A DNA stretch of 5,008 nucleotides from Pseudomonadota bacterium (GTDB taxonomy: Bacteria; Desulfobacterota; Desulfobacteria; Desulfobacterales; RPRI01). Numbering within the stretch: position 1 is the stretch's first letter; every line of letters starts with the position of its first letter. The DNA is taken from the NCBI GenBank assembly GCA_018830925.1, contig JAHJRK010000139.1:1-5008 (forward strand). Direction: 5' to 3'. Shown here piece by piece: positions 1-4,455 of the stretch. The translations under genes were made by a program, and so were the position numbers. The notes under the pieces are model-generated. The model saw only the letters and a list, made by a program, of their open reading frames with translations, was not told the origin of the DNA and searched no databases.

Positions 1-76
1 ACGAGCTGAACTCGAAGGTAAGGTGGACGCTTTGCTGGGTTCGCCGACGACCTATAAAGTATTCAGTTATGACTGA
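1..76 (+). CDS. C-terminal end of an unrecognised protein (partial)
   Basis: The second forward frame is open from the window edge (first full codon at 2) to a TGA at 74-76. It gives 24 residues ending in LLGSPTTYKVFSYD. The other forward frame checked (from base 1) stops at its third codon, so this frame best represents the tail of an upstream gene. The fragment is too short to assign a family, and I do not recognise it. It lies 68 bases upstream of the TlpA-like gene on the same strand, so the two may share a transcript. It could also be a chance open stretch, since 24 codons is weak evidence. Confidence 0.5.
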   Translation, partial: RAELEGKVDALLGSPTTYKVFSYD

Positions 77-96
77 TGGCTTCGTAAAAAGGCAAC

Positions 97-116
97 TTTC
101 ACCGCCTTTCACCGCT
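97..116. repeat. Two-copy decamer tandem repeat upstream of the TlpA-like gene
   Basis: TTTCACCGCC (97-106) is followed directly by TTTCACCGCT (107-116), differing only at the last base. It sits in the 68-base gap between the partial upstream gene and the TlpA-like gene. No convincing promoter hexamers were seen in this gap. The repeat is of the same short-period type as the arrays elsewhere in this window. Confidence 0.5.
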
Positions 117-144
117 AAGGTCAAAAAACTGTGCAGGAGTCAGA

Positions 145-639
145 ATGTATAAACGGATCATAACAACGGGAGCTTTATTTGTTGCCGTTTGTTTTTTCTT
201 TGCAACTTTTTCCGCTTCAGATATTTTGGCACAGGGCGGCGCGAGGATTGTAGTTCAGAAGATTGAGCCGAAAGAGCTCGATAAACTCATGAAAAGCAGG
301 GAGAGCAGATCCCTTGTTGTTGCCATGGCTTCATGGTGCGGCCCGTGCCGTGAGGAACTGCCTTTTCTGGTAAGATTGCACAACAAATATAAAGATAAGG
401 GTCTCAAGATTGTCGGGATAAGTCTTGATGTAGACGGACCTGAGGCTATGCAGAAGATAGCCGACAGGATGAAGGTCAATTTTCCCATATACTGGACAAG
501 AGAAGATGCTGTTGATAAATACGAAATATATGCCATTCCGATGCTCTATCTCATCAAAAACGGAAAAGTGGTTGAAAAGCTGGTCGGGAAGCAATCCGAG
601 GCTTTGCTTGATAACAAAATCGGAGGATTGCTGAAATAG
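145..639 (+). CDS. TlpA/ResA-like exported thioredoxin-fold protein
   Basis: This 164-residue protein is predicted to act outside the cytoplasm as a thiol-disulfide oxidoreductase. Residues 1-29 form a signal peptide: MYKR, a hydrophobic run at about 9-23, and a likely cleavage after ILA at 29. The thioredoxin fold follows. The active site is W64-C65-G66-P67-C68, and a cis-proline typical of the fold is in AIP at 130-132. The stretch KGLKIVGISLDVD (85-97) matches the TlpA/AhpC-TSA type of beta strand. The length is normal for TlpA/ResA proteins. The start is supported by AGGAG placed 6 bases before the ATG. Relatives reduce cytochrome c apoproteins or other periplasmic disulfides, but no cytochrome biogenesis gene is visible here, so the substrate is unknown. 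A DUF4384 gene follows 51 bases downstream on the same strand. The oxidoreductase call is firm; the partner is not. Confidence 0.93.
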   Translation: MYKRIITTGALFVAVCFFFATFSASDILAQGGARIVVQKIEPKELDKLMKSRESRSLVVAMASWCGPCREELPFLVRLHNKYKDKGLKIVGISLDVDGPEAMQKIADRMKVNFPIYWTREDAVDKYEIYAIPMLYLIKNGKVVEKLVGKQSEALLDNKIGGLLK

Positions 640-640
640 C

Positions 641-668
641 AGATAGTGAATAGTCGATAGTGAATAGT
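641..668. repeat. Heptamer tandem array between the TlpA-like and DUF4384 genes
   Basis: Four consecutive 7-base units are seen: AGATAGT, GAATAGT, CGATAGT and GAATAGT, with consensus NRATAGT. Read another way, the 13-mer GATAGTGAATAGT occurs perfectly twice, at 642-654 and 656-668. The array starts 2 bases after the TlpA-like stop codon and ends 22 bases before the next start, so it fills most of the intergenic gap without touching the ribosome binding site. Confidence 0.75.
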
Positions 669-690
669 TAAAAACAGGTATAGGAAAAAC

Positions 691-1551
691 ATGAAGCGAA
701 CTATTATTGCATTAATTATTTTCGTACTGGCGGCAATACCGAATCTTTATGCATCGCAGTCAACCATTACGGAGGCTGAGGGTCATGCCTGCATGGGAGA
801 TGACAAGTCGAGAAAAGATACCGAGCAGGCGGCTCTTTCCGACGCAAAGCGCAAAGCTGTCGAATACACACTGACATATCTTGAAAGCAACACGGAAGTG
901 AAAAACTTCGTGCTGGAAAGCGATATGGTAAAAGCTTATTCTAACGCTTCCGTCAGGATAATTGAAGAGATTGAAAAGGGGTGGTTCAGAGACCCTTCAT
1001 CAGGCGAGTGTTTCAGGCTGAAAATAAAGGCCGAGGTCCTACCTGACGAGAAAAAAATCAAGAGCTCCCCCAAAGAAGCATCTTTTGATGACCCGACTTC
1101 CCTGTTGAACGTTAGGGTATGGACGGATAAGAAAGAATATAAAAACTCAGAGAAGATAAAAGTTTATATCAGGGGAAACAAACCGTTTTACGCAAGAGTG
1201 GTATATAAAGATGCGGCCGGAAAACTTGTTCAGCTTTTTCCGAACCCTTACAGCTCAGACAATTATTTCAAGGGAGGAACAGTGTATGAGATACCTTCAG
1301 GTGAAGACAGGTTTGATCTTGAGGTTTCTCCTCCTTTTGGAAGAGAGAGCATAACAGTCTATGCGGGATCTTCACAACTGGGAGACTTGGATCTTGAATC
1401 CACAAGCGGAATTTATGATATAAAAACAAAGCCGGCAGATATTGGTATCAAGACGCGAGGAGTAAAGATAAAGCAAAAAGGAGATGACGGCGGGAAGAAA
1501 ACTCCTGTCGAGTTTTCAGAATCCGCGGTTTCCCTTGAAACAAAAAAATAA
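691..1551 (+). CDS. Exported DUF4384 domain protein
   Basis: This is a 286-residue secreted or periplasmic protein of unknown role. Residues 1-21 are a signal peptide (MKR, hydrophobic core, LYA cleavage). Residues 28-117 (EAEGHACMGDD through KAEVLP) resemble the alpha/beta domains that open with a charged AxxDAxRxAVE helix, as in LPP20/FlgT-N-like exported proteins. Residues about 139-222 match the DUF4384 pattern: LNVRVWTDKKEYKNSEKIKVYIR, then YARVVYKDAAGKLVQLFPN and the SGEDRFDLEVSPPFGRESITVY strand. DUF4384 often occurs in proteins acting at the envelope. The last 40 residues are lysine-rich and low in complexity. Only two cysteines occur (34 and 107), both in the mature part. AGGA lies 6 bases before the ATG. 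The gene follows the TlpA-like gene by 51 bases and is probably in the same operon. Confidence 0.85.
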   Translation: MKRTIIALIIFVLAAIPNLYASQSTITEAEGHACMGDDKSRKDTEQAALSDAKRKAVEYTLTYLESNTEVKNFVLESDMVKAYSNASVRIIEEIEKGWFRDPSSGECFRLKIKAEVLPDEKKIKSSPKEASFDDPTSLLNVRVWTDKKEYKNSEKIKVYIRGNKPFYARVVYKDAAGKLVQLFPNPYSSDNYFKGGTVYEIPSGEDRFDLEVSPPFGRESITVYAGSSQLGDLDLESTSGIYDIKTKPADIGIKTRGVKIKQKGDDGGKKTPVEFSESAVSLETKK

Positions 1552-1580
1552 AAATTTTTTCCTGATTAGACAGGAGAAAG
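1552..1580 (-). terminator. Possible terminator of the minus-strand formate dehydrogenase operon
   Basis: Read on the minus strand, TTTCTCCTG, the loop TCTAAT and CAGGAAAAA form a stem of about 9 pairs with one G-T wobble. A T-rich run (ATTTTTATTTTTTTG) follows, overlapping the end of the DUF4384 gene. This is the order expected of an intrinsic terminator for transcripts coming from the minus-strand operon. On the plus strand the same stem is not followed by T residues, so it would not be a standard terminator for the DUF4384 gene. The stem is short and AT-rich, hence the modest confidence. Confidence 0.4.
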
Positions 1581-1582
1581 AG

Positions 1583-1622
1583 TTCCAGGATTACAGGATT
1601 CCAGGATTCGAGGGTTCAAGTG
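1583..1622 (+). repeat. Octamer tandem array in the convergent junction
   Basis: Five consecutive 8-base units are seen: TTCCAGGA, TTACAGGA, TTCCAGGA, TTCGAGGG and TTCAAGTG. The first three are almost identical and the last two diverge. The array lies between the convergent ends of the DUF4384 gene and the polyferredoxin gene. A related octamer array in the opposite orientation lies at 1661-1700. Confidence 0.75.
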
Positions 1623-1624
1623 AT

Positions 1625-1652
1625 CTGATAACTGATTACTGACCTCTGACAA
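1625..1652. repeat. Heptamer tandem array spanning the polyferredoxin stop codon
   Basis: Four consecutive 7-base units are seen on the plus strand: CTGATAA, CTGATTA, CTGACCT and CTGACAA (minus-strand consensus NNNTCAG). The stop codon of the minus-strand polyferredoxin gene (1636-1638) lies inside the second unit, so the array supplies the end of that reading frame. Confidence 0.7.
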
Positions 1653-2529
1653 CCGCTTTCCCCTCGATCCCTTGGCCCCCGGACTCCTTGAACCCTGTAA
1701 TTTCGTATGATATGGCTCCGAATTTGCATGATTCATTCATGCATTTCAGGCACCTGACGCAGTCGATATCATTCCTGCTTTCATAGAATTTCACCCCCAT
1801 AGGGCAGTTCTTATGGCACTCCATGCAGCGCGTGCATTTTTCGGGATCATGAATCATTCTGAAGATGCTGTGCTTGTTGAATAGCGAATATATCGCCCCA
1901 AGCGGACAGGCTACTCTGCAGAACGGGCGGCCGCTGAAAATCATCCATATGAGAAACAATCCAAGAATAAGGAGCTTGTTGTAAAAGAGTATGCCGATTA
2001 AAGCCTGAAGCTCAGGTTTCAAAATAATCATTGGAATTCCGGCTTCAAGAGTTCCTGCAGGGCATATGAACTTGCAGAACCAAGTCATTCCATAGCCGAA
2101 TTCGTCCGCGATGAGAAACGGGAGAAGAAAAACAAAAAGGATTAAAACAGGATATTTTACGTATGATAAAACCCTTGGAATACCAAATTTACGGGACGGA
2201 ATTTTATGAATAAGCTCCTGGAGAAAACCGAAAGGGCAGAGCCATCCGCAGGGCATACGACCTGCTATGCTTCCGAGCAAACCAAGCGTGCCTATAACAT
2301 ATAAGCCAAAATGCTGATATCCGGCCTGTAATCCCGGCCGCAGGGTTGCCATGAAGTTTTGCAAAGCGCCAAGAGGGCATGCTCCTGTTGCGGCTGGGCA
2401 GGAATAGCAATTCAGACCGGGTGTGCAGAAGGATTTTAAAGTTCCCTGGTAGATATTTCCTGTAAACGGAAATAATAGATAAGAGTTGCTCAGGAAGGTG
2501 GCTATAACCTGTATCCATCTTCTAAGCAT
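1636..2529 (-). CDS. NapH-like membrane polyferredoxin (4Fe-4S binding protein)
   Basis: This is a 297-residue polytopic membrane protein with many cysteines, of the NapH/NosR/RdxA-like group. It starts with a membrane segment at about 10-22. The motif C35-x5-C41-YSC44-x6-C51-PLGALQ follows, then a membrane segment at about 70-90. CX3CP motifs come next: C94GWLC98PFG, C152KFIC156PAG and C204RVAC208PLGA. Hydrophobic helices lie at about 126-141 and 186-199. Two ferredoxin clusters close the conserved part: C232/C235/C238/C242-P and C257/C260/C263/C268. The last has CX4C and no following proline, so it is slightly atypical. Relatives pass electrons between quinones and periplasmic or cytoplasmic partners. 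I chose the ATG at 2529, with AGGA 8 bases upstream and 5 bases after the preceding CXXC gene. An ATG at 2562 is in frame but overlaps that gene and has a weak ribosome site. The last ~22 residues are repeat-encoded. The exact redox partner is unknown. Confidence 0.88.
   Translation of the reverse strand: MLRRWIQVIATFLSNSYLLFPFTGNIYQGTLKSFCTPGLNCYSCPAATGACPLGALQNFMATLRPGLQAGYQHFGLYVIGTLGLLGSIAGRMPCGWLCPFGFLQELIHKIPSRKFGIPRVLSYVKYPVLILFVFLLPFLIADEFGYGMTWFCKFICPAGTLEAGIPMIILKPELQALIGILFYNKLLILGLFLIWMIFSGRPFCRVACPLGAIYSLFNKHSIFRMIHDPEKCTRCMECHKNCPMGVKFYESRNDIDCVRCLKCMNESCKFGAISYEITGFKESGGQGIEGKAVVRGQ
1661..1700 (-). repeat. Inverted octamer array inside the 3' end of the polyferredoxin gene
   Basis: On the minus strand five 8-base units follow one another: TTACAGGG, TTCAAGGA, GTCCGGGG, GCCAAGGG and ATCGAGGG. 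They resemble the plus-strand octamers at 1583-1622, so the two arrays form an inverted pair. Exact inverted matches include AGGGTTCAAG (1611-1620) with CTTGAACCCT (1687-1696), and TCGAGGG (1608-1614) with CCCTCGA (1661-1667). The array lies within coding sequence although its period of 8 is not a multiple of 3. Confidence 0.6.
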
Positions 2530-2534
2530 TGGGG

Positions 2535-2681
2535 TTATCCTATTCCTATGCAGCTTAAGCATATTCTTGTGGCTGTTTCGAGCACGGTAGATACTTCACC
2601 TGCATTTATGCCAACAAGTAGAAGAAAGAGAAAAAAGATAATAAGCAGGAATGGAGTTTTTTCTTTTTCTTGTATTATCAT
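2535..2681 (-). CDS. 48-residue membrane-anchored CXXC microprotein (CD1871A-like)
   Basis: A short ATG-to-TAA frame encodes 48 residues. The start MIIQEKEKTP is followed by one hydrophobic helix (11-25, FLLIIFFLFLLLVGI). A short linker (NAGEVSTVLETATR) leads to the C-terminus ICLSCIGIG, with C41 and C44 forming a CXXC pair. A single helix followed by a terminal CLxCIGIG tail matches what I recall of the small CD1871A family of CXXC-motif proteins. The family name is from memory and unchecked. The gene fits tightly between fdhE (stop 2 bases upstream) and the polyferredoxin gene (ATG 5 bases downstream), and AGG lies 7 bases before its start. The context suggests a small redox or metal-binding accessory to the membrane polyferredoxin. 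No function is established here. Confidence 0.75.
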   Translation of the reverse strand: MIIQEKEKTPFLLIIFFLFLLLVGINAGEVSTVLETATRICLSCIGIG

Positions 2682-2683
2682 AA

Positions 2684-3568
2684 CTATACCTGAAGTTCAA
2701 GCGGCACTCCGCTCTTAAAACCTTTCTCTTTTGCCATTATGTCAAGATGCAATGTGGCAATCTGTTCAAGCGGCAGATAGACAAAACGGCTAATAATTCT
2801 CGTATCAACATTCTTTATATATTTATTGCACCTGTCGCATACATCTATCCGGTATTCCTTTTCATCTTCAGAAAAGAGATAATGGAGAGCTCCGGCTTCC
2901 CTGTTTTCGCAAAAGGGGCAGAAAAGTCGCGCTACAGTCCACTTATGCCAGCAGAAGCAGCATGTCAGAAATCGTTTTCCGTCGGATTCGAAAGTGGAGA
3001 TGACGGGAGCGTTACCGCAGACCGGGCAGTAACCCTTCTCCCACGTATTATCCTTATCAAGATATTTTGAAGCGGATTTGGCGAACATGGATAACGATGG
3101 TTTTATGCTGTTGTATGTGATGAAAGCAAGCGCGTCTCTGTCGGTTTTGAGTTTTGCCGCGATTTTGCCGAAAGACGTATCATCATCGTGCAGCAGGGCG
3201 GCATAAAGTTCATTAAAATCAATTTTTTTGTTCTCATTTGCGGCGAATATTGTTTCTGCGGCAGATGACATGTGGTTATCGGATTTGATTATTATCTTGC
3301 AGATTTTTTTGAAAAGTTTCCGGGATGAATTGACGTCGACAGAAAATTCGGAGAGACTGAACAGCGGAAATTTTTCTTTCGCCTTGATTGAAACGATATC
3401 GTCTGAAAGTTCTGTCGGCTCGATTTCTGTTTTTGCCGCCGATTTTTCCTGAGCTGTAAATATCTTTTCATAGAAATCGAGTATTTTTGAATATGAAGGC
3501 CTCAGCTTTTTTATGGCATTAGCTGTTTTTTTAATCTTATCGGATGTGTCATTTAATATTTCGGTCAT
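2684..3568 (-). CDS. fdhE: Formate dehydrogenase accessory protein FdhE
   Basis: This 294-residue cytoplasmic protein is needed to make active formate dehydrogenase. Family knowledge is that FdhE is a rubredoxin-like iron protein that binds the catalytic subunit before export. The N-terminal half is helical. The C-terminal half carries four CXXC pairs: C181PVC184GNAP, C203CFC206, C217PFC220 and C244DRC247. Together with the CPVCG opening, these are diagnostic of FdhE. The end YLPLEQIATLHLDIMAKEKGF is also typical of the family. I place the start at the ATG at 3568 because AAGGA sits 7 bases upstream and the protein then has the normal length (E. coli FdhE is about 309). The frame stays open to an ATG at 3649, but the added 27 residues are encoded by a short-period intergenic repeat. 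The gene lies 150 bases after fdhB and is followed 2 bases later by the CXXC microprotein gene. Confidence 0.92.
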   Translation of the reverse strand: MTEILNDTSDKIKKTANAIKKLRPSYSKILDFYEKIFTAQEKSAAKTEIEPTELSDDIVSIKAKEKFPLFSLSEFSVDVNSSRKLFKKICKIIIKSDNHMSSAAETIFAANENKKIDFNELYAALLHDDDTSFGKIAAKLKTDRDALAFITYNSIKPSLSMFAKSASKYLDKDNTWEKGYCPVCGNAPVISTFESDGKRFLTCCFCWHKWTVARLFCPFCENREAGALHYLFSEDEKEYRIDVCDRCNKYIKNVDTRIISRFVYLPLEQIATLHLDIMAKEKGFKSGVPLELQV

Positions 3569-3587
3569 CTCATCTTCCTTAAAAATT

Positions 3588-3614
3588 TCTGTGCCTTTGT
3601 GCCTCCGTGTGAGA
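3588..3614 (-). repeat. Short octamer-period repeat in the fdhE leader
   Basis: On the minus strand the sequence reads ACGGAGGC, ACAAAGGC, ACAG, about 2.5 units with period 8. It lies just upstream of the fdhE ribosome binding site. Similar GTGCCT-period sequences are, from memory, common as dispersed intergenic repeats in environmental anaerobe genomes; this was not checked. Its translation (TRRHKGTE) is why the longer fdhE start is not credible. Confidence 0.5.
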
Positions 3615-3658
3615 AAACATAACCTTAACTTATAACCAGCAACCATCAATTCTGAAAC

Positions 3659-3695
3659 ATAAAGGGGAGAAGTTATGTTGCCTTCTCCCCTTTAT
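3659..3695 (-). terminator. Strong hairpin between fdhB and fdhE (attenuator, partial terminator or mRNA stabiliser)
   Basis: A perfect 14-bp stem, ATAAAGGGGAGAAG pairing with CTTCTCCCCTTTAT, encloses a 9-base loop. It begins 23 bases after the fdhB stop codon. On the minus strand the 3' arm ends in CCCCTTTATGTTTC, which is only moderately T-rich, so termination may be incomplete. The position suggests lowering expression of fdhE and the genes after it relative to fdhAB, or protecting the 3' end of the fdhAB message. A full terminator is also possible, but I saw no convincing promoter for fdhE in the 90 bases that follow. Confidence 0.7.
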
Positions 3696-3718
3696 TCTGA
3701 TGTTATATGTTGCTCCGC

Positions 3719-4438
3719 TTATACAAGTCTTGAAGCAATATTTTTTACAGGTCGGAACATCTTTGCAAGAGCCATCTGCCTTGTGATTCCGAAATCGAAT
3801 ACTGATGCCACAGCAAACTTGTGGTAAAGTTCGGGTTTATATGCAACAAGATAAATTACCCTCACATCATCCGCATCGAGAAGCATGGCTGCTGAGCTTA
3901 TCTTCTTGATTTCACCGAGACGCTTGTTTGCTAGTGAAAGCATCTCCTCTCGTTCGCCGAAGTTCATTGCCCCGGTCGGGCATGTCTTGACACATGCCGG
4001 AAGCAATCCGTTCTGAACTCTGTCCAGACACATATCGCATTTTGCAAGAGCTCCATTTTTCCCTTTGCGGGGGATATTATACGGACATGACTCGATTATC
4101 TCTTTTGCGTTAAGGCCTTTGGTTTTTGAAGTATAGATGACCGCTCCTGTTGCCTCGTCTTTAAATATGGCAGCGGGATCGCCTGCTGTTGAGAGGCAGG
4201 GGGGCTCAACACAGTGCCTGCATTGATCCGGGAAAAAGAGCCATTTCAATTTGCCGTCGATAACCTCTTCGCGCATCCTCACAAGTTTGTAAGTGTTAAA
4301 AGAGAGATCGGCCGGATTTTCATTAGTACCCCGGTTGACGGTATTTTCAGCAGGGAGATTTTTCCATTGTTTGCAGGCTACCTGGCAACCCCGGCATGCA
4401 GTACAAACTGTAGTATCGACAAAAAAAGACTTACTCAT
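3719..4438 (-). CDS. fdhB: Formate dehydrogenase iron-sulfur (beta) subunit
   Basis: This 239-residue electron-transfer subunit would take electrons from the catalytic subunit through [4Fe-4S] clusters. It has exactly 12 cysteines: 12, 15, 18 and 22 (CTACRGCQVAC), 73, 76 and 81 (CRHCVEPPC), 118 (SCPYNIPRK), 134, 137, 149 and 153 (CDMCLDRV... CVKTCPTGAM). By family pairing these make three clusters (12/15/18/153, 22/134/137/149, 73/76/81/118). This fits the two-subunit FdhAB of Desulfovibrio rather than the four-cluster E. coli FdnH. There is no signal peptide, and no C-terminal membrane helix like that of FdnH, so the subunit is soluble and probably exported along with a Tat-signal-bearing FdhA. 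The ATG at 4438 lies 5 bases after the fdhA stop and is preceded by a very strong ribosome site. Confidence 0.92.
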   Translation of the reverse strand: MSKSFFVDTTVCTACRGCQVACKQWKNLPAENTVNRGTNENPADLSFNTYKLVRMREEVIDGKLKWLFFPDQCRHCVEPPCLSTAGDPAAIFKDEATGAVIYTSKTKGLNAKEIIESCPYNIPRKGKNGALAKCDMCLDRVQNGLLPACVKTCPTGAMNFGEREEMLSLANKRLGEIKKISSAAMLLDADDVRVIYLVAYKPELYHKFAVASVFDFGITRQMALAKMFRPVKNIASRLV

Positions 4439-4455
4439 CTAGATCACCCCCTTTT
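4439..4455 (-). promoter_or_regulatory. Extended Shine-Dalgarno of fdhB overlapping the fdhA stop
   Basis: On the minus strand AAAAGGGGGTGATCT lies just before the fdhB ATG. It matches 12 of 14 bases of AAAGGAGGTGATCC, the complement of the 16S rRNA 3' end. The spacing from the G run to the ATG is 8 bases. The fdhA stop codon TGA (4446-4444) is inside the motif, so ribosomes ending fdhA sit on the fdhB initiation site, which favours coupled translation of the two subunits. Confidence 0.75.

Noticed and set aside
77..144. Promoter for the TlpA-like gene
   Set aside because: No pair of hexamers with acceptable spacing was found; read-through from the upstream gene is as likely.
628..644. Small stem at the end of the TlpA-like gene (TGCT with AGCA)
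   Set aside because: Only 4 base pairs with no T-run, too weak to call a terminator.
641..1700. Repeat arrays as a CRISPR
   Set aside because: Units are 7-8 bases and contiguous, with no spacers of regular length and no cas genes.
2530..2562. In-frame ATG at 2562 as the start of the polyferredoxin gene
   Set aside because: It would overlap the CXXC microprotein gene by 28 bases, precisely over its conserved CLSCIGIG end, and has no good ribosome site. The ATG at 2529 has AGGA at suitable spacing.
2747..3070. 107-codon plus-strand open frame opposite fdhE
   Set aside because: It lies entirely antisense to the well-supported fdhE, has no recognisable domain, and is best explained as a shadow of the coding strand.
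3569..3658. Separate promoter for fdhE after the hairpin
   Set aside because: TTGATG and TATAAG are present but only 9 bases apart, and TTGCTG to TTATGT is 14 bases; neither is convincing spacing for a sigma-70 promoter.
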